From: Patiriisocius sp047731265
GTDB lineage: Bacteria > Bacteroidota > Bacteroidia > Flavobacteriales > Flavobacteriaceae
Direction: 5' to 3'
NCBI RefSeq assembly: GCF_047731265.1
Contig: NZ_CP159835.1
Location: 372,001 to 436,000 of the forward strand
DNA length: 64,000 nt
Under the pieces are notes generated by a model that saw only the letters and a program-made list of their open reading frames with translations, was not told the origin of the DNA and made no database searches. The position numbers and the translations under genes are program-made. This document shows positions 35,641 to 44,797 of this stretch, in pieces (position 1 is the stretch's first letter; each line of letters opens with the position of its first letter).

Positions 35641-36828
35641 ATGAGGAATTTACTTTCTGACCGAATAAACAATATGGCGACCTCAGCAACTCTAGCGATG
35701 GCTGACAAAGCAAGAGAACTAAGAGCTTCTGGAAATAGTATTATTGGTCTTAGCTTAGGAGAACCTGATTTTACCATACCCGATTTTGTCAAGCAAGCAG
35801 CAATAGATGCTATAAATCAAGATTATCACTCCTACACGCCTGTTGATGGTTATGTCGAATTAAAAGCAGCCATCATAGAAAAATTTAAACGAGACAATAC
35901 GTTAACATACACACCATCACAAATTGTTGTTTCAACAGGAGCAAAACAAACGCTTTACAATCTTGCACAAGTGCTATTAAACGATGGCGACGAGGTTCTT
36001 TTACCTGCACCTTATTGGGTTAGCTATAACGATATTGCAAAGGTTGCTGGTGGGGTTCCTATAGAAATAAAAACGAATATTGAAAACGATTTTAAGGTAA
36101 CACCTCAAGCCCTAGAAGCCGCAATAACTCCTAAAACAAAAATGATTATTTACAGCAGCCCTTGCAACCCTAGCGGTTCTGTTTATAATAGAACTGAATT
36201 AAGAGCACTTGCCGATGTACTTGTTAAATACCCTGAAATAATTGTTGTTAGCGACGAAATTTATGAGCATATAAATTTCACGTCTGCACACGTTTCTATG
36301 GCTAGTTTTGAAGATATGTTTGATCGCACGGTTACCGTTAATGGTGTTTCAAAGGCATACTCAATGACCGGTTGGAGAATTGGTTATATGGGAGCGCCTG
36401 AAGTTATTGCGCGGGCCTGTAATAAAATACAGGGACAAGTGACTAGTGGAGCAAACTGCATTGCACAGCGCGCTACTATTGCAGCGCTAGAAAATCCACC
36501 TAGTAGAATACAATATATGGTGGATGCTTTTAAAGAACGTAGAACTTTAATATTAAACCTTCTTGCTGAAATTCCAGGTTTTAAAACGAATGAACCCGAA
36601 GGTGCTTTTTACGTCTTTCCAGACATTTCAGCGTTCTTTGGAAAAACATTGAACGGTACTAAAATTGAATCTGCCACCGATTTTTCTTTATACCTTTTAG
36701 AAGAAGCAAAGGTAGCGACCGTTACTGGTGAAGCTTTTGGGGACCCTAACTGTATTAGAATTTCGTATGCAGCATCCAATCAAGATATCATAAACGCGAT
36801 GAAGGCTATCAAAGAAGCTGTGCTATAG
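35641..36828 (+). CDS. Aspartate aminotransferase-type PLP aminotransferase (class I/II)
   Basis: A 395-residue cytoplasmic fold-type I aminotransferase. Motifs: ISLGEPDFTIPDFVK-like (IIGLSLGEPDFTIPDFVKQA), SYTPVDGYVELKAAI, STGAKQTLYNLAQVL, YSSPCNPSGSVY, VVSDEIYEHINF and the PLP Lys in NGVSKAYSMTGWRIGYMGAP. The length and EGAFYVFPDISAFF fit the aspartate/prephenate aminotransferase Ib subgroup. It probably transaminates aspartate and glutamate. It starts 8 bases after the desaturase and ends before a good terminator, so the pair may form an operon. Confidence 0.92.
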   Translation: MRNLLSDRINNMATSATLAMADKARELRASGNSIIGLSLGEPDFTIPDFVKQAAIDAINQDYHSYTPVDGYVELKAAIIEKFKRDNTLTYTPSQIVVSTGAKQTLYNLAQVLLNDGDEVLLPAPYWVSYNDIAKVAGGVPIEIKTNIENDFKVTPQALEAAITPKTKMIIYSSPCNPSGSVYNRTELRALADVLVKYPEIIVVSDEIYEHINFTSAHVSMASFEDMFDRTVTVNGVSKAYSMTGWRIGYMGAPEVIARACNKIQGQVTSGANCIAQRATIAALENPPSRIQYMVDAFKERRTLILNLLAEIPGFKTNEPEGAFYVFPDISAFFGKTLNGTKIESATDFSLYLLEEAKVATVTGEAFGDPNCIRISYAASNQDIINAMKAIKEAVL

Positions 36829-36859
36829 ATTGAAGATACAATTATCTTTGCTATTATAT

Positions 36860-36900
36860 AAAGCCCCCATTGGACTCATATCTAATAGGGGCTTTGTTTT
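36860..36900 (+). terminator. Intrinsic terminator
   Basis: AAAGCCCC(C)ATT pairs with AAT(A)GGGGCTTT (36860-36871 with 36884-36895), followed by TGTTTT. It closes the desaturase-aminotransferase pair. Confidence 0.8.
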
Positions 36901-36919
36901 GTGAAAATTTAAGCAATGC

Positions 36920-37132
36920 TTATTTTTCAATGATACTTTTATGTGATACACCTGTTTCAGTTGACACAGTAACAATATAACGACCAATAGATAAGTTTGT
37001 ATTAATGGTAACTTCATTTTGACTAGGTGTATTTGTGTAGACAGTACTTCTCAGTACATTATCAATAGCGACACTTCCAGCACCAATCATTGCATTCAAT
37101 AATTTAGTTATAATAACCCCCACCGCTAACAA
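36920..37132 (-). pseudogene. Remnant of a T9SS type A sorting domain
   Basis: The frame ends in the second half of a sorting domain: GAGSVAIDNVLRSTVYTNTP, SQNEVTINTNLSIGRYIVTV and STETGVSHKSIIEK. The first half (with YPNP) and any passenger or signal peptide are absent; only about 55 recognisable codons remain in a 380-base gap between the aminotransferase and purT. It is best read as the 3' end of a lost secreted-protein gene. Confidence 0.75.
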
Positions 37133-37153
37133 GAAGAATTATTTTAATAATAG

Positions 37154-37161
37154 TAGTTTTG
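37154..37161 (+). promoter_or_regulatory. Promoter -7 element of purT
   Basis: TAGTTTTG fits TAnnTTTG and lies 51 bases before the purT ATG. Confidence 0.4.
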
Positions 37162-37212
37162 CAGTACATTAGCACAAACTTTAATAGCTACCCGCATTAG
37201 TGGGCATAAAAT

Positions 37213-38376
37213 ATGGCAAAAATACTCCTTTTAGGATCTGGTGAGTTGGGCAAAGAATTAGTAATCACAGCACAAAGACTTGGTCATTATGTGATTGCGG
37301 TAGACAATTATGAAGAAGCTCCGGCAATGCAAGTTGCACAAGAATTTGAAAAAATTGATATGTTAGATGGCGATGCACTTGATGCTATTGTAGCAAAACA
37401 TCGTCCAGATTATATAGTCCCTGAAATCGAAGCAATTCGCACAGAGCGACTATATGAGTACGAAAAACAAGGGTATACCGTTGTGCCATCTGCCAAGGCC
37501 GTTAATTACACTATGAACCGCAAGGCGATACGTGACTTAGCAGCTAAAGACTTAAAGTTAAAAACAGCTACTTATAGGTATGCCACCTCAGCATTAGAGT
37601 TAATAAGTGCTGTAGCCGAAATAGGGATGCCCTGTGTGGTAAAACCATTAATGTCTTCTAGCGGAAAAGGACAAAGCACTATTAAAAATACAACTGACAT
37701 TGAAAACGCTTGGAACTATAGTCAAGAAGGATCAAGAGGAGACGTTGCCGAAGTTATTGTGGAAGCATTCATAGATTTTGATTATGAAATCACCTTACTT
37801 ACTGTTACACAAAAAAACGGGGGCACCCTATTCTGTCCGCCTATAGGGCATCGTCAAGAACGAGGTGATTATCAAGAAAGTTGGCAACCTGCTCAAATGG
37901 ATCCAAAAGATCTACAAGAAGCACAACAAATGGCGGCAAAAGTTACCGATGCGTTAACTGGTAATGGTCTATGGGGTGTAGAATTTTTTATTGGAAAAGA
38001 AGGCGTTTATTTTTCAGAACTATCTCCAAGACCACACGATACGGGTATGGTAACCTTGGCAAACACTCAAAATTTCAACGAATTCGAATTGCATTTAAGA
38101 GCTATTCTAGGATTACCACTAGTTGAAATAACGCTGGAGAGAATAGGTGCAAGCGCAGTAGTTTTAGCATCACAGAATTCTGAAAAACCTACATTTCACA
38201 ATCTGGATACGGTAGCGTCAAGCCCTAAAACCGATTTTAGAATTTTTGGGAAACCAACATCTCGACCCTATCGTAGGATGGGAGTTGTTGTAACGTATGA
38301 TGCAATTGGCGGCGATATAACTCAGGTAACACAAAAAGCGAAGGATTTAGCTCAAACCATCAAAATCAGCTATTAA
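37213..38376 (+). CDS. purT: Formate-dependent phosphoribosylglycinamide formyltransferase 2
   Basis: A 387-residue ATP-grasp enzyme that makes formyl-GAR from GAR, formate and ATP in purine synthesis. Features: LLLGSGELGKELVITAQRLG at the N-terminus, YIVPEIEAIRTERL, PCVVKPLMSSSGKGQST (ATP binding), EAFIDFDYEITLLTV, GLWGVEFFI and LSPRPHDTGMVTL. Full length. It appears monocistronic; the OmpA-like gene starts 45 bases downstream and has its own weak TTG start. Confidence 0.97.
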   Translation: MAKILLLGSGELGKELVITAQRLGHYVIAVDNYEEAPAMQVAQEFEKIDMLDGDALDAIVAKHRPDYIVPEIEAIRTERLYEYEKQGYTVVPSAKAVNYTMNRKAIRDLAAKDLKLKTATYRYATSALELISAVAEIGMPCVVKPLMSSSGKGQSTIKNTTDIENAWNYSQEGSRGDVAEVIVEAFIDFDYEITLLTVTQKNGGTLFCPPIGHRQERGDYQESWQPAQMDPKDLQEAQQMAAKVTDALTGNGLWGVEFFIGKEGVYFSELSPRPHDTGMVTLANTQNFNEFELHLRAILGLPLVEITLERIGASAVVLASQNSEKPTFHNLDTVASSPKTDFRIFGKPTSRPYRRMGVVVTYDAIGGDITQVTQKAKDLAQTIKISY

Positions 38377-38421
38377 AATTGAATTTAGTACCTTAGCCAT
38401 TCATTTACAGCGTTTCAAGTT

Positions 38422-39237
38422 TTGAAAAAAACCTTTGTTATACTACTACTATTTCTTTCCAATGGGCTATTGGGTCAGGAAGATGAGCAAAAATTCACAC
38501 TGTATTTTGATAATGATGTTTCAGAATTGAACGCAGCACACCTAGCAATAATCGATAGTATAAAATTTTCAGAAGAAAAACATGAACTTGATGTCCATAT
38601 AAAAGGATATACAAATGCCGTAGGTGATTTTTTGTATAATGTTCACCTTTCTGAAAAACGAGCTAAAAATGTTCAATCTTTGCTTCGAGAATTCACGATC
38701 ATTTCATCTAAAGGCTATGGAGAGCTTGCTTCAGATGCTGCATCAAACAGACGTGTTGATATTTTAGTGCACCATAAAAAAGATCATATTGCAACGCTTG
38801 ATGAAATTGTAATTCTACCAAAGATCAGTACACCAGTCGCGACTAAAATAAACAGGAATACTCAATTTAAAATTGGTGACAAACTTACTTTAGAAGGTAT
38901 TATGTTCTATAAAGATAGGGATGTAATTATGGATGAAAGTCGAGATGCTTTGGATAACTTGGTTGCGTTTCTAGAAAAAAATACAAATGTAAAATTTAAG
39001 CTCATTGGTCATATTTGCTGCGGCCACCCTTCAAATCCTGCTACAGATTTACTAAATAAACGAACAGGAAGACGAAATTTGAGTGAAGCTCGGGCAAAAT
39101 CTGTATACAGTTACTTAGCAAAAAAAGGAATTAAAAAGCATCGAATGAGATATATAGGGATGGCATACAAGCAGCCCAAGGGCAAAGATAATATTTTAGA
39201 TAGACGGGTAGAAATTGAAATAACTGACATCGATTAG
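38422..39237 (+). CDS. OmpA-family protein with tandem OmpA-like domains
   Basis: A 271-residue exported protein. No ATG fits; TTG at 38422 opens the signal peptide KKTFVILLLFLSNGLLGQ, so a TTG start is proposed. Two peptidoglycan-binding OmpA-like halves are visible. The first is FTLYFDNDVSELNAAHLAII ... VHLSEKRAKNVQSLL and GELASDAASNRRVDI. The second is GIMFYKDRDVIMDESRDALD, KLIGHICCGHPSNPATDLLN and LSEARAKSVYSYLAKKGI with DNILDRRVEIEI. Both contain the Asn/Asp-Arg-Arg-V-(D/E)-I ending typical of the domain. It probably links the outer membrane or a motility complex to peptidoglycan. Confidence 0.85.
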   Translation: MKKTFVILLLFLSNGLLGQEDEQKFTLYFDNDVSELNAAHLAIIDSIKFSEEKHELDVHIKGYTNAVGDFLYNVHLSEKRAKNVQSLLREFTIISSKGYGELASDAASNRRVDILVHHKKDHIATLDEIVILPKISTPVATKINRNTQFKIGDKLTLEGIMFYKDRDVIMDESRDALDNLVAFLEKNTNVKFKLIGHICCGHPSNPATDLLNKRTGRRNLSEARAKSVYSYLAKKGIKKHRMRYIGMAYKQPKGKDNILDRRVEIEITDID

Positions 39238-39458
39238 AATGAGGTTTGAGATTTTCAAAATTTCTAGTTTCTGGAGAGAAAACTAAATCCCTAGCCGTTT
39301 TAAATATTAGATTATAAAATAATTACTTGATATTTAAATTTCACTGCTGCTGCTTTTCAGCTTAATTGGTTTTAGTAAATTTAAGCCCACTTCTTATCCT
39401 TTCCTCTTTCATAGGATGCAGCAAATTTGGTCTTTCTTCTAATTAAATGCTCTAAAAA

Positions 39459-40964
39459 TCATCGATTTCTCCAAAAGAAAGGAGTAAATAGTATCAATAC
39501 CGTAAATAATTCCAACCTACCAATAAGCATTAAAAAAGTAGCCCACCATTTTGCTAAATCTGGCAATGCTCTATAGGAATTCACAGGCCCTAAATCGCCC
39601 AAGGCGGGTCCAACATTTCCTAGGGCAGAAGCTGCTCCACCGAGCGCCGTACTAAAATCTAATCCTAACAAAGAAAAAACCAAGACTCCAATTATAAAAG
39701 AGAGCATATACAAAATAAAAAAGCCAAGGACATTAAAAACAATAGGTTGTTTAACAGCACGATTGTTATAACGAACTGGCAAAATAGCGTGTGGATGTAG
39801 GGTACGCTTAAATTCCATCACCCCATTTTTAATCATTATTAAATGTCTTACAATTTTAATCCCCCCAGAAGTTGAACCTGAAGAACCTCCTAAAAACATA
39901 AGACCAAAGAAAATGATGGTTAGTAAAGGGGTCCAAACCGTATAATCTGCTGAAACAAATCCCGTCGTAGTAATAACTGCCAAAACCTGAAATAAAGAGT
40001 GACGAATAACACTTTCTAGTTCTCCCCAAACCATAGGATGAACAATCGAACTTTGAGTAATATCTGATTTAAAGTAGAGGAATAAGACAACAATTGTTGT
40101 TATTCCAAAAACTATAAAACTGTATGTTTTAAATTCTTCATCCTGAATGATTTTTCTAAACTTAAATTTGAAACCGAAATAACTCAAAACAAAATTGGTT
40201 CCAGCAAGAAACATAAAGACGATGATGATATACTGGATCATTGGGGTATCGTTCCAATGTGCTATACTAGCATTTTTAGTAGAGAAACCCCCTGTACTTA
40301 GCGTACTAAGAGAATGGTTTATGGCATCAAAGAAAGACATTCCCGCGATGTATAAAAATAAGGTCTCAAGTGCTGTGTAACCAACATAAATTAACCAAAG
40401 TCGTTTAGCTGTATCAGTAATTCTAGGGTGTAATTTATCTCCTCCAGGACCCGGCGCTTCCGCAGCAAACAACTGCATACCGCCTATTCCTAGAAGCGGT
40501 AAAATAGCAACAGCAAGCACAATAATACCCATACCTCCTATCCAATGTGTCACACTTCGCCAAAAGAGAATACCATATGGCATACTTTCAATATCGCTAA
40601 GTATGGTAGCTCCTGTGGTGGTATAACCACTCATCGTTTCAAAAAAAGCGTTTGTAAAACCCGGAATAGCTCCTGTAAATAAGTAGGGTATGGTTCCGGC
40701 AAGTGCCATTATAAGCCAACCAAAGGTTACTATAATATAGCCTTCTCGTTTATGAATTTCCTTTCGGTGTTTTCTAGTGACCAACATAATGAGTCCCCCA
40801 AAAATTAGTGTAACGAGTCCTGATAAAAGCATTTCTTTAAAAACACCATCATTATAAACAGCACTAATAATACTAGAAATTAGCATGAAAACACCATTAA
40901 CTCCTAATAAGAGTCCCATGATGTGCGTAATAATCTTGTAGTTTACTTTTGAAATGAAATTCAT
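39459..40964 (-). CDS. trkH: TrkH-family potassium uptake protein
   Basis: A membrane subunit of the Trk K+ uptake system, 501 residues from ATG 40964. That start overlaps the trkA stop by one base (TGATG), so it is preferred to an upstream frame start inside trkA. Four selectivity-filter loops are seen: SGYTTTGATI, STLSTGGFST, AVITTTGFVS and SALGNVGPAL. Other motifs include FFWRSVTHWIGGMGIIVLAV and FLGGSSGSTSGGIKIVR. It works with TrkA, encoded directly upstream in the same operon. Confidence 0.96.
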   Translation of the reverse strand: MNFISKVNYKIITHIMGLLLGVNGVFMLISSIISAVYNDGVFKEMLLSGLVTLIFGGLIMLVTRKHRKEIHKREGYIIVTFGWLIMALAGTIPYLFTGAIPGFTNAFFETMSGYTTTGATILSDIESMPYGILFWRSVTHWIGGMGIIVLAVAILPLLGIGGMQLFAAEAPGPGGDKLHPRITDTAKRLWLIYVGYTALETLFLYIAGMSFFDAINHSLSTLSTGGFSTKNASIAHWNDTPMIQYIIIVFMFLAGTNFVLSYFGFKFKFRKIIQDEEFKTYSFIVFGITTIVVLFLYFKSDITQSSIVHPMVWGELESVIRHSLFQVLAVITTTGFVSADYTVWTPLLTIIFFGLMFLGGSSGSTSGGIKIVRHLIMIKNGVMEFKRTLHPHAILPVRYNNRAVKQPIVFNVLGFFILYMLSFIIGVLVFSLLGLDFSTALGGAASALGNVGPALGDLGPVNSYRALPDLAKWWATFLMLIGRLELFTVLILFTPFFWRNR

Positions 40965-42313
40965 CAAATAAAGAGTTTTTCTACTTTTCCAATAGATTGT
41001 GGAAGACAACAAACTACAATACGGTCGCCAGTTTCAATTTTAAAATCTCCCAGTGCGATTATACCTTCACCGTTTCTAACAATACCTCCAATGATCGCTG
41101 AACGGGGTATATCAATATCCTTTATTTTTTCGCCTGCTACTTTTGAAGTAGGAGTAACAATAAACTCAAGCAACTCCGCATTCATATTATTGAGTTTGGT
41201 CATTGCCACGACCTCTCCTTTTCTTATGTATCTGAATATATTGTTGGCCGCAAGAAGTTTTTTATTAATCAATGTATCAATACCAATTGAATGCGATAAT
41301 TGAAAATAATCCATATTCTCAACTAAAGCAATTGTCTTTTTAACACCTTTGGATTTAGCCACCAAACAAGACATAATATTAGTTTCGCTATTACCAGTTA
41401 CCGAAATAAAAGCATCCATTTCTTGAATGTCTTCTTCTAATAATAATTCAACATTGCGTCCATCTCCGTTTATAACAAGGCAATTGGGAATGTCATCTGC
41501 AATCTCAAAAGCTTTTTCCTTATCGTTTTCAATAAGTTTTACCCGAAAACTATTTTTACATAAATCATTGGCTGTTTTATATCCAATATTACTTCCTCCA
41601 AGAATCATTACGTTTTTAATTTCGTGACGTTCTTTATTGGTAAGTTTATAGATTTCGTCAACACCTTCTTTTGTCGTGACAAAATATACTTGATCTCCTT
41701 CTTTAAATTTAGTGTCTCCTCGGGGAATAACTGTATACTGAGTACCAAAACGCTGCATAGCAATTGGCGCATATTTAAGGGTAGGGTATTTTTCAGCAAC
41801 TTCCTTAACCGAGTGATCTACAAAACTATTAGTCCTGCTCAAATGCAAACCTATCATTGTTAAAGCACCATCTTCAAATTCGTAGGTATCATTAAAAGCA
41901 CTTTGATTGAGTAATAACTCTATTTCATTTGCTGCTAGTGATTCTGGTGAAATAAGCTCGTCAATACCAAATTTTGTAAACCCTACTTCATCCTTTCTCT
42001 CAATAAATTCAGTGTTTGAGATTCTAGCAATAGTTCGCTTCGCCCCTAATTGTTTCGCCAATACACATACTGTAATATTTGTAGTTTCAGAAGAAGTTAC
42101 CGCGATTACCAGATCTGTATCGTTAACACGACTATCTTCTAATATTTTTATCGAAGTAGCATCACCACGAACTACCCGAATATCCAGTTGGGTATCTGCA
42201 TTTGCTAAAGAATCACGATTGGTATCAATCAACGTGATATTTTGCGACTCGAAAGATAATAGTTTAGCTAAATGGAATCCAACCTCTCCAGCACCTGCAA
42301 TAATTATTTTCAT
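40964..42313 (-). CDS. trkA: Trk system potassium transporter TrkA
   Basis: A 449-residue peripheral regulator with two RCK (TrkA-N plus TrkA-C) halves. The first Rossmann site is MKIIIAGAGEVGFHLAKLLS and the second NVMILGGSNIGYKTANDLCK; each is followed by acidic residues for NAD/ATP binding (LIDTNRDSL, LIENDKEKA). C-terminal TrkA-C domains read HSVKEVAEKYPTL and GEKIKDIDIPRSAIIGGI. It gates TrkH, whose ATG overlaps its stop. A TATCTTTG -7 element and a long perfect inverted repeat lie upstream. Confidence 0.96.
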   Translation of the reverse strand: MKIIIAGAGEVGFHLAKLLSFESQNITLIDTNRDSLANADTQLDIRVVRGDATSIKILEDSRVNDTDLVIAVTSSETTNITVCVLAKQLGAKRTIARISNTEFIERKDEVGFTKFGIDELISPESLAANEIELLLNQSAFNDTYEFEDGALTMIGLHLSRTNSFVDHSVKEVAEKYPTLKYAPIAMQRFGTQYTVIPRGDTKFKEGDQVYFVTTKEGVDEIYKLTNKERHEIKNVMILGGSNIGYKTANDLCKNSFRVKLIENDKEKAFEIADDIPNCLVINGDGRNVELLLEEDIQEMDAFISVTGNSETNIMSCLVAKSKGVKKTIALVENMDYFQLSHSIGIDTLINKKLLAANNIFRYIRKGEVVAMTKLNNMNAELLEFIVTPTSKVAGEKIKDIDIPRSAIIGGIVRNGEGIIALGDFKIETGDRIVVCCLPQSIGKVEKLFI

Positions 42314-42333
42314 TATTTATTAAAGTAGAACTG

Positions 42334-42341
42334 CAAAGATA
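42334..42341 (-). promoter_or_regulatory. Promoter -7 element of trkA-trkH
   Basis: On the minus strand TATCTTTG, 20 bases before the trkA ATG, matches TAnnTTTG exactly. The spacer and -33 position run into the arm of the 24-base inverted repeat, so the repeat could influence this promoter. Confidence 0.55.
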
Positions 42342-42356
42342 TTGAAATTTTAGATG

Positions 42357-42410
42357 TTCTTTGTCGTTCTTGTCTTATATCCATTGATATAAGACAAGAA
42401 CGACAAAGAA
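42357..42410. repeat. Perfect 24-base inverted repeat upstream of trkA
   Basis: Arms 42357-42380 and 42387-42410 are exact reverse complements with the six-base loop CCATTG; each arm contains TTGTCGTTCTTGTC or its complement. GATG and CATC (42353-42356, 42415-42418) could extend it after a bulge. There is no T run, so it is not a usual terminator, and it lies between divergent genes (trkA and the 42.5-kb gene). An operator, an RNA hairpin or a miniature mobile element remnant are possible. Confidence 0.85.
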
Positions 42411-42514
42411 ATAGCATCTCAACACAGACTATTGTGTGAATTATTTTTTACTGAAATTTATTATTTGATTGCTTTTCAGAAATATTACAAACGTTAAAAA
42501 AACTAATTTTGTTT

Positions 42515-43048
42515 ATGAAATTACTAGGCATTGGCTCCAGAATTAATCACCCAGAATACGGTAAAGGCGTTGTTACGAATGTAACCTCGAGAATGTATTG
42601 GGTAACCTTTATAGAAAATGGATTAGAAACCATTGATATTGACGCCACCTTTGATGTTATTGAGGCTGCAGAAGATGAAGTAGATACCATTAGTTTTTAT
42701 GAAGTAGAATCTTCTTTAATAAACATCCTTAAAAAATGGAGTGATATGAGTGAAGTGGTTCCAATTGCAGATAAATATAAAGGAGGAACTATGGTCTTGC
42801 AGCCCAAAGAGGCTGGCTTGTCTAATAAAGAGATCCCTATTAACACTTTCTTTCATAAAGTTGTAATGCTGAGAGACCGCCTGCGTGTTATGGAACAAAA
42901 AATAAACAGCAGTAAAAACCTTGATGATCAAGAAAAAGTAGATCTGCAACAATATATAACCCGCTGTTATGGCAGTTTGACTACTTTTAATGTACTATTT
43001 AAAAATAACTCTCAAAATTTTAAAGGAGACGGTGGCAAAAAAGCATAA
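42515..43048 (+). CDS. Conserved hypothetical protein
   Basis: A 177-residue soluble protein from the ATG at 42515 (a TTG two codons earlier is less likely). The N-terminus MKLLGIGSRINHPEYGKGVV, NVTSRMYWVTFIENGLETID looks like a small SH3/KOW-like beta-barrel of the type that opens some nucleic-acid-associated proteins (inference). The second half is helical (EIPINTFFHKVVMLRDRLRV, MEQKINSSKNLDDQEKVDL). No signal or membrane segment. I do not recognise a named family. It lies between trkA and the Bax inhibitor-1 gene and may form a unit with the latter. Confidence 0.75.
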   Translation: MKLLGIGSRINHPEYGKGVVTNVTSRMYWVTFIENGLETIDIDATFDVIEAAEDEVDTISFYEVESSLINILKKWSDMSEVVPIADKYKGGTMVLQPKEAGLSNKEIPINTFFHKVVMLRDRLRVMEQKINSSKNLDDQEKVDLQQYITRCYGSLTTFNVLFKNNSQNFKGDGGKKA

Positions 43049-43105
43049 TGGCTTATAATTTGATAACCTCATTTAAACTAATAAAAAAAAAGAATCTCAT
43101 ATATT

Positions 43106-43813
43106 ATGGAACACACACCCGTACAACCACCACTTATTATTAGGGAGCTAACGAGCGAAAAACGCATAGCATTTTATCGAAAAACCTACACCCACCTAGC
43201 ACTGGCAGTATTATTATTTATACTTGTTGAAATGATTTTTTTCCAAATTGAGCCATTGCTTAAATTTGCGCTTTCCCTAACACAAGGATGGCTTTGGCTT
43301 GCAATGTTGGGTGGATTTATGATGGTCACTAGATACGCTGAAAAAATGGCATTAAACACCCACGATAAGTCCAAACAATATCTTGCTTTGGGAATCTATG
43401 TAGTGGCAGAAGCATTTATTTTTATCCCACTTATTTTTATATCTATATCTATCGCCGCAGAAGGTGGTGCGCATATTCTGAGTCAAGCAGCCATAATGAC
43501 ATTGTCCTTGTTTACTGGATTGTCTGCCATTGTATTATTAACTAAGAAAGACTTTTCATTTTTACGTGCTGGATTAGCCATTGGATTTTTTGTCGCGATG
43601 GGTCTTATCGTTGCGGGAACTTTATTTGGTTTTAATTTGGGGCTTTGGTTTAGCGTTGGTATGGTTTTACTTGCATCTGGATCTATATTATATCAAACAT
43701 CAAATATGGTGCACAAATACGAGGAAGATCAATATGTTGCAGCATCCTTAGGGTTATTTGCTTCTTTGATGTTACTGTTTTGGTACATCTTAAGCATTTT
43801 GAATAGAAACTAA
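43106..43813 (+). CDS. Bax inhibitor-1/YccA family membrane protein
   Basis: A 235-residue protein with seven hydrophobic helices. The N-terminal RIAFYRKTYTHLALAVLLFI, the AEAFIFIPLIFISI helix, TKKDFSFLRAGLAIGFFVAM and the end YQTSNMVHKYEEDQYVAASL, with LFASLMLLFWYIL, identify the BI-1/YccA (TMBIM) family. Members are pH-regulated calcium leak channels or protease-associated membrane proteins; the exact role here is unknown. The MtfA-like gene follows 36 bases downstream. Confidence 0.92.
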   Translation: MEHTPVQPPLIIRELTSEKRIAFYRKTYTHLALAVLLFILVEMIFFQIEPLLKFALSLTQGWLWLAMLGGFMMVTRYAEKMALNTHDKSKQYLALGIYVVAEAFIFIPLIFISISIAAEGGAHILSQAAIMTLSLFTGLSAIVLLTKKDFSFLRAGLAIGFFVAMGLIVAGTLFGFNLGLWFSVGMVLLASGSILYQTSNMVHKYEEDQYVAASLGLFASLMLLFWYILSILNRN

Positions 43814-43849
43814 ATTATCACACATACTTATTTTGAATTAAAATCGTTC

Positions 43850-44770
43850 GTGTTTAAGGCCCTTTCATTTAAACAATTCTTAAAACCAGACTTTTTTATG
43901 CTATATCTTTTACAAGAAATACCTTTACCTACTGAAGGTTATTTGGTAATCCTGCTTGTAATTTTGGCTATTTGCCTTATTTCTTTCTTAGGATTCGAAA
44001 ATTGGTATTCGTCTTATTATGACAAACCACTCTACCGAAATTTCTTAGTCTATAAAAAATTAGCTCCATCTCAAATAGCACTCTTAAAAACCGAATTTCC
44101 TTTTTATAATTCGCTAACCAAAGAACTTCAAGGACAATTTCAGCATCGCGTGGCAACCTTTATTAAAAATAAAGAATTTGTAGCGCGCGAATCTTTAGAA
44201 ATAACCCAAGAAAATAAAACACTTATTGCTGCCATGGCTTGTAAATTAAGCTTCGGAAGAAAAAACTATACCTATACAATAATGGATTACATCCTTGTAT
44301 ATCCAGGCGTATTTTACAGTAATACCAACGATGCACATCATAAAGGTGAGTTTAATCCAAGACAAAAAAGCCTCGTACTTTCCTGGGAAGATTTTGAAAA
44401 AGGATATCGAATTGGCAACGATAATTATAATTTAGGATTGCACGAGTTTATGCACGCAATGCACCTAGAGGCTAAAGTAGGACGAGATATTGACTCTGCC
44501 CGCTTTATGAAACATTTTAACCTAATACTGCAACGTTTAGCAGACGAGGACTTAAAAAAAACATTAGATGAAACACGATTTTTTAGAGCGTACGCTTTTA
44601 CAAATCAATATGAATTTATGGCGGTACTCACCGAGTATTATTTTGAAAGTCCCAAAGAATTAAAAGAGTTGTTCCCTGAGGTGTACCAGCATATAAATGC
44701 GATGCTTAATTTGGGGTTTGTGTTCAATTTAGAGAAAAGATCCTCCCGAAGCATTGAGACTGAAAAATAA
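43850..44770 (+). CDS. Zinc-dependent peptidase, MtfA/M90 family
   Basis: About 306 residues from a GTG at 43850, or 290 from the ATG at 43898, which begins MLYLLQEIPLPTEG; the start is uncertain. One membrane helix (residues about 33-52, VILLVILAICLISFL) is followed by a soluble domain with LGLHEFMHAMHLEAKVGRDI (HExxH zinc motif; the second ligand region is NQYEFMAVLTEYYFESPKEL). This is the arrangement of MtfA, a peptidase linked in E. coli to the Mlc glucose regulator. No Mlc is visible here, so the target is unknown. Confidence 0.85.
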   Translation: MFKALSFKQFLKPDFFMLYLLQEIPLPTEGYLVILLVILAICLISFLGFENWYSSYYDKPLYRNFLVYKKLAPSQIALLKTEFPFYNSLTKELQGQFQHRVATFIKNKEFVARESLEITQENKTLIAAMACKLSFGRKNYTYTIMDYILVYPGVFYSNTNDAHHKGEFNPRQKSLVLSWEDFEKGYRIGNDNYNLGLHEFMHAMHLEAKVGRDIDSARFMKHFNLILQRLADEDLKKTLDETRFFRAYAFTNQYEFMAVLTEYYFESPKELKELFPEVYQHINAMLNLGFVFNLEKRSSRSIETEK

Positions 44771-44797
44771 AGGCTAAAGTGTTGAAATAATCAAAAG

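Noticed and set aside
36823..37017. Minus-strand frame of 64 codons overlapping the sorting-domain remnant
   Set aside because: It is in another frame than the recognisable T9SS sequence and spans the terminator.
42357..42410. Inverted repeat as a transcription terminator
   Set aside because: It has no T run on either side and lies between divergent genes where no transcript should end.
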